In this document: one piece after another, positions 12,401-23,779 of the stretch | Layout of the letters: the number at the start of each line of letters is the position of its first letter | How positions within the stretch are numbered: the stretch's first letter is position 1 | Source: Limnephilus marmoratus | Lineage: Eukaryota > Arthropoda > Insecta > Trichoptera > Limnephilidae | Direction: 5' to 3' | Length of the DNA stretch: 64,000 nt | Assembly (NCBI GenBank): GCA_917880885.1 | Contig: OU862910.1 | Span: 22,518,710 to 22,582,709 of the forward strand | Translations under genes and position numbers: made by a program | Notes under the pieces: model-generated | Seen by the model: the letters and a program-made list of their open reading frames with translations, nothing else | The model's database searches: none | Told to the model about the DNA's origin: nothing

Positions 12401-13034
12401 GGTGAAACCAGAGTATACGGTTCAGCACATTTTTGAAAGATTTTGTCTGAACTATTTTTTGTTATATTATTTTACCATATTTTTGTCCTTCCAATGTTTT
12501 GATGTACGCCTATTCCTACGTAATAATTATGTTTTCAAATATTTACAATAATCGTTGAAGATACATTCACCGCTATTATTCAAGAGCGTTTTGCAAGTAA
12601 AAGTATTTTCACTTTTATAATTAACAGCGAATAAACATTATCATGATGTATCTAACGCCCACGCGTACAATGCGTGCGGTAAAATTAAGACATTATCTTT
12701 TATTTTGAAAGTTTATAAACAAATTTTATGATGAGAGCTAACAGAGCTAATCTTTCCATCATATTTTTGGTAATTTGATCTAACGATAACAATTTAAGTG
12801 TTATATTTACCTACTACTTAGTTATTAAAACTCTCAAATGTATGGGAGGGTGTTTGCTTTTTAAAATTAAACAGTGTTTGTGGTACGTTTGATATCACAT
12901 CAAATAAATGATTTTTGAAAATAATATCAAAACTTCTTTACGTTTGGTGTAAGATACTTTGTTCATAAACCAGATTTTCCACCGTTCCGCAGACCCAAAT
13001 GATTGTTTAGAGTCGAAATGTTGCTCGAAAAGTT
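9441..13034. other. long stretch without recognised genes
   Basis: Short ORFs only. A near-palindrome lies at 9960-9982: a perfect CTCGGCCGAG core (9967-9976) flanked by TTAATTC and AATTAA. The 9838-10100 interval is less AT-rich and could be conserved non-coding DNA, but nothing is recognised. Confidence 0.45.
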
Positions 13035-13347
13035 TATAAATAATTAATTCCTTTAAAATAATGTATAGTATATTTGCGGCACGTTCTAGAATAAAAGATA
13101 CTTTCAGTATCGCCCTGGTGTAAGACCACTATTCAGAATTGAATCGTTGCTTGAAATGGCGTTAGCCATGTTTGGTGACCAGGTCTGAATAGCCAGGTAG
13201 GTACTTCCCCGACTTCCTCTTCCCCATCTCCTTCACTTCTCCACTACCTTTAGCCTCACAACATACACCAATTGGGGGATGCCATAGTCTCACTGGCTCC
13301 AGACGGAAACAATTGGGACTCTTGTGAGGTATTCATATAAAAAAAAC
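13035..13347 (+). repeat. SINE-B copy, tRNA head missing
   Basis: Matches the minus-strand copy at 24429-24816: ATAGTATATTTGCGGCACG, TCAGTATCGCCCTGGTGTAA, the CTGAATAGCCAGGTA block, CTTCCTCTTCCCCATCTCC, GCCATAGTCTCACTGGCTCC, CAATTGGGACTCTTGTG and tail ATTCATATAAAAAAAA. Upstream of 13035 the tRNA-like head present in the other copy is not seen, so this copy is 5'-truncated. Confidence 0.8.
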
Positions 13348-14129
13348 AGATCTGAATAACTGGTTAGTCAAATTTTCACCAACTTTCATTTTCCCCATTT
13401 TATTATCTAATCTGCTCTAATGATAAATCACGATAAATCTCAAATTGGGTATGTCATGCAGTGTTATATTTAAAAAGGTGTATGTCTTAAAATTTTGGTT
13501 GTTTAAGGCTGTACTATTAAACTAGTCGAATTCATTGAGGGATTAAAAAAACCTTTGTGGTATGGTTGCAAGGCAACATAATCAGGCCCAACATTCATTC
13601 AGACATTGACATGACCTGCCAAACGTAATGCTCGTGCAATTAGTACTGAAAATCGTGTGCAACGGTTTTATTTTTCAATTAGGTAAGCTGTCTGTTGATA
13701 TATACAATCTATTGATTGAGTCTTTGATAGACATAGTCAGAGATTACAGTGAGGTATTAAAAAGTCAAATAACATTTTAACGAGCGGGTTTAAAAACGGA
13801 TTTTTATTATATCAATATTGTGATTCCAAGGCGACTGGCCCGGGCTCGTGCTAAATAAAAGAAACCGTTAATAAGTCAATTTGCATAACTTACCTCAGAG
13901 ACCCGAGACTATATAAGTGTTTATTAACAAATGTTTTCCCTTTAACATGGATTAATTAATAATTCAATAATACTGCTTAATTAATATGTAGACTTTTGTG
14001 GCCTTATGCCAAAAGGGACAACATGGCAACATTCTTTGTCATGAAAACAATACCTGATTTTTGCATAACAAATATCATCAATGATGATTTGTATGTATTT
14101 GTCTTTATTGTATTTCAAATACGTTGTAA
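13348..14129. other. no recognised feature
   Basis: AT-rich non-coding sequence; nothing recognised. Confidence 0.5.
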
Positions 14130-14337
14130 TTTCAAATACTGTTCATTCTGTGGTGTGGGAACTTTAGATCACGAATTTTTCGGTTGTCCCTCTCTAAATA
14201 AATATCCTCTCTTCTATCAAGCGTTATCTATAATTGCCTCCCTCCTACTCAACATCTCATCTCTTCTAAATCTGAATTCGACTCCAATCTTCCATGTAAT
14301 TCTGAAATTTGCACAATTAAATAAAATTAATATATAA
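14130..14337 (+). pseudogene. possible LINE C-terminal remnant
   Basis: The frame ending at 14337 reads KYCSFCGVGTLDHEFFGCP and then a hydrophobic, I/L-rich helix ending NKINI. A C-x2-C ... H-x4-C cluster followed by such a tail is usual at the end of insect non-LTR retrotransposon ORF2 proteins carrying an RNase-H or zinc-binding tail. Only this end is present, with no poly-A close by. Could be chance. Confidence 0.35.
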
Positions 14338-15761
14338 ATTCACCTTTCTTTCTTTATAATATTAAATGATGGCCCTTGAAGGGTGAAAGCCAGAAATAAT
14401 TTATTAAAAATTTCTCACTTTAATCCAGAGTCTAGACAAAAATCATCAAATGAAAATTTTCTTCACTTTTGTAAACGCGATTTGGTTTACGAAATCAAAC
14501 TCATTATATGATCTTTGCTCCACAAATTATTTGGTAAGTGTTAAAATATCATGATCTTGAAAAATGTGCAATTTACGCTATGCTGAACTTGTGACATTCT
14601 AATATATTATATCTATAGCCCAATGCCAATTTTCCTCTTACCAAGAATAAATTTTATATTGCCGTATGTACTTGCAATATTAATATTATTATAAATACAT
14701 ATATGTGTTCTCATGTTTACATATATACGTATATGGGTATGCTCATGAATAATGCATGCTTTTATGTGTGTATGCTTCTAGTATATAATATGAACAATGT
14801 GTATTGGTATGGACATAATTACGTATGTTCGTGTTTGCAATACATCGCAAGGTCATTGTAGAGAAAGTCTGCTTCAATCGGCGAATAAAGAAAATAATTT
14901 CGGTGCAGCTGGGTACAGTGTAGTTAGAGTAACAGAGTGACTTGTCTCCACCACGTTCAACTGTTACTGTAACCAGCTTTCATAACATTATTATAATGGT
15001 TCTGCAATATCATTGGGAAACGAATTATTCTCGGTTGAAATTTTTAATTACGGATTGGAAATCACACCGATTTTCGCGAATTATTATTTTTTCATAACTG
15101 CGAAATATGATTTTATTGTTGTATTCCACAACTTTTACTCAGGCGTCAAATTATTTACTGGTGCGATGGATTTGAAATTTTGAACTGAACTTCGTTGGTT
15201 TGATGCACTGAGTCTACTATACTATACTACTCGATGTGAAATATTGATTGATTTACAATGAGTTTAGTACTAGATGCGACTTTTACCTAGGTATACAATT
15301 AACATACAAATCGCACATCCCGTAGAAAAGCGTCAAAAGCCAAAATTTTCAATTTTTTTGTTTCATCTCTGAAATGTTCAGTGATTGTGATTATCTACAT
15401 ATGTCCCACGCAAACCGTATTTAAGTTAGATCTTTTCTAGTTCCTAGTATTTCCTTCCGAGGGGACTGCTTGTTTATAATTAATTTATTTGTTTTTGCTT
15501 ACCTGTGAGATTAACTTTTTTTGATTTACGACACTTTTCTACGGGATTTGCGATATGTTGTAAAAAGATGAGCTGACAATAACACAAATTCTCAATAATC
15601 GTAGTGATATATCACCTACACATATAACTACGATTATCTTTTTTGCTAAGAATTCGGCAAAAACTATCTATTAAAACTGCTATAACTATCTACAAATCGA
15701 TTATTCACATTTTAACTATTGCTCAACTATCCTTTTCCTATGTAACGAACGAGAATAAAAT
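14338..15761. other. no recognised feature
   Basis: AT-rich; ATATATGTGT-type low complexity around 14690-14800. No gene or clear repeat end. Confidence 0.5.
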
Positions 15762-16220
15762 AAGTTTCAAATTCGCCAAAACAGGGCAATGAGGATAATA
15801 CTACGGCGAAATAGATTTTCAAAAGTAAACAAAATGTTAAAGGAACTGAATTGGCTATCCGTGAAACAGATGCTGACCTTGAATATATTATACATAAAAT
15901 AATTAACAACATTTTACCAAAATACTTTTCAAATAAAATTATATTCAACAACGACATTCACAGACATAACATAAGGACGTACGAAGAAATCAGGCTTCAA
16001 AAAAAGGACAAGGCGAATACGCAGAACAGTTTATTGTACAAAGGGATGAAGTTATATAACAAGCTACCAGAAACTTTAAAGTCCACACCAATTGGAAAGT
16101 TCAAGACGTATTGTAGGAGCTATATAAAATTACATAAAATTTAGTTTGCAATATGAAATATTATAATTAATTATAAATTTGTAAACTTAAGTGTACAAAT
16201 TACTAAAATAAAATTAATAA
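15762..16220 (+). pseudogene. 5'-truncated LINE, C-terminal end of reverse transcriptase ORF, frameshifted
   Basis: Frame 15762-15890 gives FQIRQNRAMRIIL and then LKELNWLSVKQMLTLNILY. A one-base shift leads into 15851-16144, which continues IINNILPKYFSNKI, HRHNIRTYEEIRL, then YNKLPETLKS, ending KFKTYCRSYIKL. The order QNRAMR, LNWLSV, NNILP, NxRTY, YNKLPE, FK is the standard C-terminus of Jockey/CR1-like insect LINEs. A 3' tail of ATAAATAAATTAA type follows at about 16200. Dead copy. Confidence 0.75.
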
Positions 16221-17824
16221 ATAAATTAACATATATCTACAAAGACACTTGGGAGGAATCCCGGATTCCATCTAAAGTTCGCTAATTAATCCACTACCCA
16301 TAGGAAGGTACCGTTCTGAAACTATGGGGGATATGAGTGTGTGGTTTTGAATCAATCAAATAAGTATTTAACACTGTACTTATAACAATTTACATTCGTA
16401 CCATAATTTATATTTACAAAATATTCGTATATGAAAAGTGGGAGCAAACAAGTAGCAATTTACAAAGCTGTTACGTCTTCGGCGGTCTAGAACAGAATGG
16501 TTCCTCTTTATTTGTCGCGGCAGTCGGTGACTATGTGGAAATGTTGAGGGATCGCTATTGGCGTGTCAGGAGCCGGTAGGGATGATTTCGCAATTTAAAA
16601 TAGCTGCATCGTTCGCTACCATAACCCTCATAATTTTAGGAGCCAAAATCTCAATATCTATGAAGAATTGGGTTTTAATAATCTTCTATGTGCCAATTTT
16701 TCCCATTTAAGTCCTTGGCATTTTTAGCATCGATTACCAGTTGCCCAAAACATAAAATATATCGTTGCATTTATTTTATTCTAAGAATTGCAGCGCAATC
16801 TAAGACATTCGCAATATTTTATCGGACATTATCTTTGTATTCAATCACGTGTTCATTGTATAATGTAAGACAAATTCAGTCTTGTTGTAAAGTAGAACGT
16901 GAATTGGACACGAACCTTACGAAACTACTCCAGTTGTAAGCCTGCAGACTTACGACTTCGGTATCCCGTTTGGACAATGTCCACAAACTTAGCCAAATGT
17001 GGACTCGGAGTAAGCTAATCTAATTGGCAACTCACGAGATATTGGCCAAGTCCATTGCGTAATCGAACATTAATACCTTAAGCATGTACAGTTCATATTT
17101 GCCTTTTTGTGCCACGCTTTACTATTCATTAGCATACGAGACGGACATAGGCGAATAGAAAAAGTGAAATTCTTCCATTGGACGCCTTGCCACTTTGACA
17201 CTCTTTGAGATGGTGAAATTTCGATGAATACTTAATGTGTTGCTATTGCCATACTATGTCGAGAGACGTCCTCGAACAGATTTATACGCCACAACTGATA
17301 ATTGTTCATGTTTATGAAAAGATGATAAATTTGATGGAATTTGTTAAGCGTATTTATTAAAAGAAACGATGCGTGCCCAATTGCGATATGATGAAGAAGG
17401 TATTGCCTATCTTCGAAATATTTAATAAGCAGGTAAATCATTTTAGTATCGTAATATAAAAGTTCCTACATACCAACCAACCCACGCATTAAGTAGTAAG
17501 TAGGTTTATGTGTTCATAAAAAAACAAGCTCTTATATCAAATAATAGCGAATAATTTATTTATGGCGTATAATAAAATAGCAAAATAAATATTTTGTAAG
17601 CTCATTGATTTTGTTTCAATACAGTCATTACTACAAATTGGTAAGCATGTTGGATGTATATAGAATGGTTACTTATATTACTCAAAACTTCTGTAGTTCT
17701 TTTCAAAATAAGGCTTTGTATTAAAGATTTTGTTTGATTTTCATCACAAAGAAGGCAGACGATTTGGCTGCCGTTGTTTCAAGCGCAAGAAAAGGGGGTA
17801 AATACTGAATTATTGTTACATATT
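16221..17824. other. no recognised feature
   Basis: Short ORFs only (up to 83 codons); no repeat family recognised. Confidence 0.5.
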
Positions 17825-18270
17825 ACAAGTTGAGAGGCGGTATAGTACCGCCGCTCCGGGTACCATTTATTAGATAACCAACACCTCTGCGATAGGTCAC
17901 CGTAAGTGGTTCGCAGGGGTGCCCGGTTTCATGGGGGACGGTTTTTCTAGGCCTTGGCGGCGGATACGTCTGCCCATTTGCTTGGCAGGCCGGATTGAGA
18001 GAGACTGGTGTGAGAAAGTCTTTTGACCTCTCCAGCTGGACTCTTTGGACCCATTGCCTTGCACGGCAGTGGGAGGGGTGGACTCATAGGTCTGTTACTC
18101 TCTCACCAGACACCAGATTCCTACCCAGCCCTCATATCCTTTTCCTTCCAACTGCCTCTTCTTCCTTTCTTAAAAAGACCCTCCACATAGTATCCCGAAA
18201 GATGTCATATGCCCTGTAGGGAATTGTTTTCCTCAGGGCCTTCTGTGTGGAACTAATGTAAAAAAAAAAA
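17825..18270 (+). repeat. SINE-A copy, nearly full length
   Basis: Head AGGCGGTATAGTACCGCCG, CCAACACCTCTGC, GTGCCCGG, GGCCTTGGCGGCGGATACG, GGCAGTGGGAGGGGTGG, ACTCATAGGTCTGTTAC, CAGATTCCTACCCAGCCC, hairpin (GCCCTGTAGG / CCTCAGGGC) and tail ATGTAAAAAAAAAA at 18255-18270. At about 446 bp it is one of the longest copies, so it is a good model for the family. Confidence 0.85.
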
Positions 18271-18477
18271 TATCCTTGCCCCTTCTGACCTACGAAAAAT
18301 GTCAATCGGATACACAATAAAGGCAACGGAACCACCAAGTTCATAGATATCACTTGTCGACAAATAAAAACAGCATATCAAAACATCTACCGTACAGAAC
18401 TCTAAAAGAGAGATCTATACAATTCAATTAGGGTCGATAAAAGTAGTAAAGTCCACACCCAACTTTATCTAACAGTC

Positions 18478-18696
18478 TTGAACTTGAATAAACATCGCAT
18501 AAAAGTTAATTTGAAGTTAGTGAAATATATTTCGATAAATCAGCCTGACAACCGGTTACGCGGAGACAAGAGTGTATGCGTCAGAGAGGAGAAAGGGCAA
18601 TCCAACAACACTCTCGATACCTCCATCTCGCAGATAAGCACTCTCGATACCTCCAGCTCCCAGAGACTCACTCTCGATATATCGAGCCCCCGATAA
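18478..18696 (+). other. 72-codon ORF with a 10-residue repeat
   Basis: The ORF ends in three imprecise 10-residue units (NTLDTSISQI, STLDTSSSQR, LTLDISSPR). These are encoded by a ~30-bp minisatellite, CACTCTCGATACCTCC at 18609, 18639 and 18668. The period is a multiple of three and the frame stays open through the units. No known domain, start context or splice signal supports a real gene; most likely a minisatellite that happens to be open. Confidence 0.3.
18609..18690. repeat. three-unit minisatellite, period 29-30 bp
   Basis: CACTCTCGATACCTCC recurs at 18609 and 18639; the third unit at 18668 is CACTCTCGATATATCG. Array length about 80 bp. Confidence 0.75.
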
Positions 18697-19009
18697 ACTA
18701 ATTATTACAGTAAGCTAACTGTTGGTTGTCTGCGACGACAGCGGCTCCCACCACAATGTCTGCAAGAGAAACGACGCCATCTTTATTGAATAAATGAAAT
18801 TCCTGCTACTCTTCTGCATATTGAAAAGGTGAAAATATTTTAACGTTGCGCTGCGCCCGGTGAGCTGAGCTGAATTCTGAGTGGCCCCGTACGTGTCCGT
18901 CGTACTTATCGTCGGTAATATCGATATCGGTTTTTTCTATGATTTTCTATTTGATAAACAACAATGGTGCGGAACTTTGCTATTTCAAATCCCCTGTTGA
19001 CGGTATATT

Positions 19010-19440
19010 GAAACGACTCCAGATACTAATATCTACAGCCTGTATGTCGGACGAATATCTACAGCTCATATGTTGAACTAATATCTACGAACTTCAGAGT
19101 GTTGATTAATATCTACAGAGCGTAGGTTGAACTAATATCTACAGAGCGTAGGTTGGACTAATCAGCTAAATGTGTCCAATAGTCCGATATTAGGGATTTT
19201 TACATACATACTTATATAAATTAAGTTTTTTAAACTGCATACGCAATATTACGTTATTCCAATATGCTATACATAATTGCAAATCCAACCTCTGCCAGTG
19301 CTGTAGAAATTCGTCAACACTTTGGTTCTCATAGATATTAATCAACAGTTTGAGCTGTAGATATTCGTCAACACTTTGATTCTCATAGATATTAGTTCGA
19401 TTTTTTCAGTTTTTGGAATTCCTGTAGATATTAGTAGACG
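19010..19440. mobile_element. Foldback-like element with inverted minisatellite arrays
   Basis: The left arm (19024-19165) holds five units of ACTAATATCTACAG plus a variable 12-16 nt ending GTTGA or GTCGG. The right arm (19300-19440) carries the complementary units: AGATATTAATCAACA, CTGTAGATATTCGTCAACA, AGATATTAGTTCGA and CTGTAGATATTAGTAGACG. About 130 nt of unrelated AT-rich DNA lies between. Inverted repeats built from tandem units are the hallmark of Foldback-type elements. No transposase ORF; ends not exactly defined. Confidence 0.6.
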
Positions 19441-19839
19441 CCTCCAATTGAAACTGCAAAGCAGGAGTTGTTTCCTTTTGGAAATGGTTTTTTTCTGTGA
19501 TCAAATAATGACTAATTCTTCTTTATTTAGACAAAAATCTTGCAGTAGTATTTACTATTATGAGTTCATTGCTTAAATATGGAGGCTGATCGTCGATATA
19601 TAATTATAATAATTGTTAAATTATTGTCATGTTCATAAAATGACTTGCTAACCATTAATTTTACATAAAATTGTTCACGTCATCATGTTTATAAAGTAGA
19701 AGACTCTTATTACTTCTGTAAGCAAAATATTATTTTATCTTTTTAAAAATGGCGGCCTTTTGTCCATTTCCAATTAATCCCCAATTTCCTCTCTGGATTT
19801 TAATACTATTCCAAATATGTTTTAATCTAATATGGAGCA

Positions 19840-20332
19840 GTCCACAGTGGAGTCCTGGTACCTATCCTGTAGTATGGCAGTGAGGCATGGAACTGGCAGA
19901 GGAAGGATAAAAGTAAACCGAATGCTGTTGAAATGAGATCCCTGAGGCGTATGTGTGGTACAACCATGTATGATCGTGTAAAAAATGTGGATATCCGCAA
20001 AGAATGTAAGGCTGATGTAAGCATAATGAGTAAGATTAAGAAAGGGACCCTCAGATGGTTTGGGCACGTAGAGCAAATGAACGAAGAAAGCAGTCTAAAA
20101 TGAATGTATTACGCAAATGTGAATGGTAGAAGAAGTCGGGGACGCCCGAAGAATACATCGCATGATCAAGTGAATCAGATATGTACTTGAGACGGGCCAT
20201 GTCAAAAGTAAAAATAACAGAAGATTATGTATGAGACGATGTATGAATGTAAGTGAGGCAAAGAGTGTGTGCCAAGACCGAGTTGTTTGGCAGTCGGTCC
20301 TCTCTGCCTACCCCTGCGAGGAGACGGTGTGA
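19840..20332 (+). pseudogene. LINE C-terminal remnant
   Basis: From 19873 the frame reads YGSEAWNWQRKDKSKPNAVE, MRSLRRMCG, DIRKECKADVSIMSKIKKG, LRWFGHVEQM to a stop at 20101. After frame shifts GRRSRGRPKNT and then CMRRCMNVSEAKSVCQDR, VVWQSVLSAYP follow, ending at 20332. This block order (YGSE.W, MRSLRRM, RWFGHV, GRPK, W..V.SAYP) is typical of the tail of insect endonuclease/reverse-transcriptase LINE proteins. Several frame breaks, so dead. Confidence 0.8.
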
Positions 20333-20414
20333 TGGTAAGTTAGTTAAAAAATGAAACAGTTTCGAACAATGTTTTATTACGGTAGGGGTGGAGCTGTCAA
20401 ATTAGTATAAGCTT

Positions 20415-20500
20415 TCCCTGAAGAAGGAACGTTTGTTCCGAAACCGGTAGGATTTACGCATTATATAAGTGGTTTATACAAAGTTGTATTGTTTCATTTT
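20415..20500 (+). mobile_element. Penelope-like end with hammerhead-like core
   Basis: TTCC, CTGAAGA, A, then stem GGAAC-GTTT-GTTCC, GAA, ACCGGT, A, GGA. It has the hammerhead order: CUGANGA, helix II, GAA, short helix III, NUH cleavage site, helix I. Helix II is a perfect 5 bp and helix I is only 3 bp (TCC/GGA). One extra A separates CUGAAGA from helix II. Downstream GTGGTTTATACAAAGTTGTA resembles the minus-strand copy next to 57954. Assignment to Penelope-like elements rests on general knowledge that these carry hammerheads. Confidence 0.5.
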
Positions 20501-21553
20501 TCTATAATGGATAACCACAAAGTGATAGCTACATTAAAATGTAAGTTAGTTAGTTTAGATATCGACTACTGGCGTGTCGGCACGTTTTGTTTTTATTGAT
20601 AATTTATTTCTTATAGGAGTTAGGAGTTAGGACTCTCCAAAAATCTTTAAAATTACCTGGTTTGAACGCGATAAACAAACCTTCTATGTATAAACTAGGC
20701 AATGTATTTCCCTGTTTCCTATAAAGCCTACGAAATTCATGTTCTTTCGAAAAATCACGTGGACTTGAATAATACTCTACCATTTTGAACTTTCGAAACT
20801 TTTCACAACAGAAGCAATCCCTTGACACAGCCACTCTTGACACTTTTATTTGCGATAGAATTGCAAAAGATTATTTATATACCTACGCAATAAAATTAAT
20901 GCGTCCAAATGTTTATAAGTTTTTTCGCCTGACCAGGCATCGGTGTCTTTTAGTGGCCGCAATAACATCGACCATTTGTGCACAAATTAGGTTTCGTAAC
21001 GGAACAGTATGAATATTATTGTAAAACATTATGGTACTCCTGATTAAGAGCCTCGTTAATAATAGCTTTGTGAAAGTCTGTCAAAGAATGGATCTTTGCG
21101 AATCAACCTGCACATTTTATATGTTTATACATAGGCAGTATAAATTTAACAACATTATTATTGTGCCGTACCTACCCATGGCTCGAAAATATAATATACA
21201 ATAGTTTTCGATTCCCATAAAATTATATTTTATTGTAAAGTACGTTCCAGGTATAATAATTCCGCTGTTAAAGTTGTTTTAACAACGAAGTTGTATAAAT
21301 ATGATATTTGATCTTTTAATGCAAATGTTTTTACAGGTTCATTTTATTGTTTAATTTAAGAAGGGGGGTGTAACATCGCTCTTTTTATGTGTGTCACATC
21401 ACTAGCGATGATTATATTATTATCTTTGATCTATCTGTAAAACGTGTCTAATCTCAAAGTCTGAAATAAAAAAAGTCATTATAAAACAGTTAGCCGCGTT
21501 TCCTAAAAGTCACCCACAATAAAGAATAAACGAAACAGGTAGGTATTTATATA
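20501..21553. other. no recognised feature
   Basis: Short overlapping ORFs on both strands (79 and 75 codons at 20604-21012) without recognisable domains; remainder AT-rich. Confidence 0.5.
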
Positions 21554-22484
21554 TTAGGTCCTTACATGTGAAATTGGCGTTTTGTATGGGAGGAACATTA
21601 AGTCGATTTTTTTTAATATAATATATTTATTTAATCAAAGTATGTACCATTGCTATCTATGCACTTTTGCCATCTCATAGGTAGTTCATCCATCCCTTTA
21701 CTAAAAAAACCATTCGGACAGAAATCAATAAAATCTTTGAAGGCGGTTTGGAGTTGAATTTTTTCCCATGCAAGAAGTTATCCAAATTTCGAAAAAAATT
21801 GTAATCTGTTGGGGCAAGGTCCGGAGAGTACGGTGTATGTATTAGACATTCCAATTGAAGCTCCACTAATTTGGTAGCCGTCTGTTGTGCAGTGTGTGGT
21901 CTAGCGTTCTAACGCACGTTTGTTGGTTGATTTGCTTCACTCAATTCGTGAGGTACCCACCATTCAAGCTTTTTCACCTTCCCAATTTGCTTCAAGTGGA
22001 TTACAGTTTTATAACTAACACCGCAGCCTGCAGCTAAGTCGGACGTGGTTTGCGATGGATCCGCTTCCACAATAGCCTTCAATTCTTCGTTATCAACTTT
22101 GGTCTCCGGCCGTCCACGGGGCTTGTTCTGCAGGTCGAAATTTCCAGAACGAAAACGTTGGAACCAAAAACGCACTGTGTTTTCTTTTGCGGCACCGTCG
22201 CCATACACATCATTAATCCTTCGAGCCGTTTCTGCAGCACTGGTGCCACGGTGGAATTCGTACTCGTAAATAACACGATATTTCAAGTTTTCCGTTTTGT
22301 AAACTAAGTGGCGCAAAGAAAAAAAACAATTAAGGAAAAAACAAATGAATTTTAATTTTCGAAATACAAATACATGAGTAAATAGCTGTATAAATTTGAA
22401 TTTGGAATTCCTAACCAAAGGGAAGATATTTGAGATCAAAGTTGCCAGTACGGCAAAACGCCAATTCCATATGTAAGGACCTTA
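21554..22484 (-). mobile_element. mariner element with both TIRs, internally deleted
   Basis: The left TIR TTAGGTCCTTACATGTGAAA (21554) and the reverse complement of the right end, TAAGGTCCTTACATATGGAA (from 22484), agree over about 30 nt through ATTGGCGTTTTG. Each is flanked by TA (21552-21553 and 22485-22486), the mariner target duplication. Length is 931 bp against about 1.3 kb for intact mariners. The TIRs are intact enough that the copy could be cross-mobilised. Confidence 0.92.
21631..22310 (-). pseudogene. mariner transposase, catalytic core deleted
   Basis: The N-terminal part carries the DNA-binding domain (RGTSAAETARRIN, WFQRFRSGNFDL, GRPETKVDNEELKA, HLKQIGKVKKLEWWVPHEL). After NQPTNVR and a stop, the same frame resumes at NARPHTAQQTATKL and PYSPDLAPTDYNFF. 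The segment with the first and second catalytic aspartates is gone, an in-frame deletion of roughly 350 bp. The third aspartate (TDY) remains. A one-base shift near 21690 leads to the normal end RWQKCIDSNGTYFD with stop at 21631. Inactive. Confidence 0.9.
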
Positions 22485-22559
22485 TATTATAAGTTCAGCC
22501 ATAGGCATGTGTTGCGCCTTTCGAAATATTTTTCATGTGAACACATTAAGTTGGAAACA

Positions 22560-22758
22560 TTGACCGGTCAGCGGTTGAGTGGGCATAGCGCTTGGGTCCC
22601 ACCCGAGCGTCGCGTGTTCGATTCCTCGGCTGGCTAAGTCCTCCATCACAACACAAGCAACATTTTCGGCTTTCTGTGGTGGTAGTAGGAGATTTTCAAA
22701 CATTGTTGGGTTATTCGTAACCCGGGAATGTTTGTCTTTCTTTTTTAAAAAAAAAAAA
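22560..22758 (+). repeat. tRNA-derived SINE with poly-A tail
   Basis: Starts with a tRNA-like region: A-box-like GGTTGAGTGGGCATAGCGC, a 5-bp anticodon-type stem CTTGG/CCGAG around loop GTCCCAC (U33 and a purine at 37 present), and B-box GTTCGATTCC. About 120 nt of body follows, ending in TTAAAAAAAAAAAA at 22746-22758. The tail and body show a SINE rather than a tRNA gene; acceptor and T stems are imperfect. Confidence 0.7.
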
Positions 22759-23779
22759 TGGTGACGATTTGCAAAATGTTAAGAACACTAAATAGAAAAT
22801 TCCAACCTAATCCATGCCTATTATCGAGAACACTGTTGGCCCCATTTACATAAGACCTTTTAGTCCTAGGCCTTAAACATGATATTGAAAACGAATATTC
22901 TGTCAAAAAAATTGTATTCAAAAAAATGTACACCTTACTTCGAGCACACAATACCCGCCCAGATATGGTTGTAGCTCTTCGGTGAAATATTTGCATAGAT
23001 AATATTAAAAGTAGAGACGCCGATAATTTATTCAATGGGTAGGTACCTACCTATATTTTCTTTTAAAAACTAGACACCTCGCTTGTTTTGAATAACCCAC
23101 TTCCCATGAAATTTGTCAAACTTTTGTTTCAATCACAAATTCACAAAACGCCAACAATATTCATTAGCATTCCCAAAAACTGCCCATCCACGGTATATCT
23201 TTTTATTGCTTAACCTCAATCCAAACACTTTCAAGCCATTAAGAATCAATCTTTCGGCGATAGTGTACATTGTGTCTGATGATATCTCGGCGAAATTACA
23301 TGCTAAGTGCAATTGAGTAATTATTAGGTAACTAATTCTCTAATAGTAACAGGTAACAGCCAGTGAAAAACTCATCGCGTGTTGGGAGATCTTAACGGAC
23401 TTACCCGCTAGGTCCCTACCCGTACCAGCCGTGAGAACAAGCCTCGATACAATGGAACAAGTACTTGGTTTGTTTTAACGGATAAAGCAGAAAAGTTAGC
23501 AAATAATAGTATCTATCCAATTTGGCATTATGCAAAAACTTGAGTAATACCAATATTCCATACAACAAATGTACTTGATATTTAAGAGCCAATCGTGATG
23601 ATGAATGATGATTTGTGTCGGTTTGCTTTTGGGGTGTTGAATAGTGTTGCACTTTCTGCTCGTACCTTACCCAACGTTTCAGATAGAACGTATTGTCCAT
23701 TATCAGGGCAGAAGAAGAGTAGGTAGGATGCTATAATGTCATACGCTTATTCATGTCTCTTTGTAACATCGTTGCGTAA
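22759..23779. other. no recognised feature
   Basis: ORFs of up to 96 codons on the minus strand with no recognisable domain; nothing else seen. Confidence 0.45.

Noticed and set aside
22045..22307. Plus-strand ORFs of 74 and 85 codons
   Set aside because: They are antisense shadows of the mariner transposase remnant.
22560..22640. Functional tRNA gene
   Set aside because: The T and acceptor stems do not pair well, and a SINE body with a poly-A tail follows directly.
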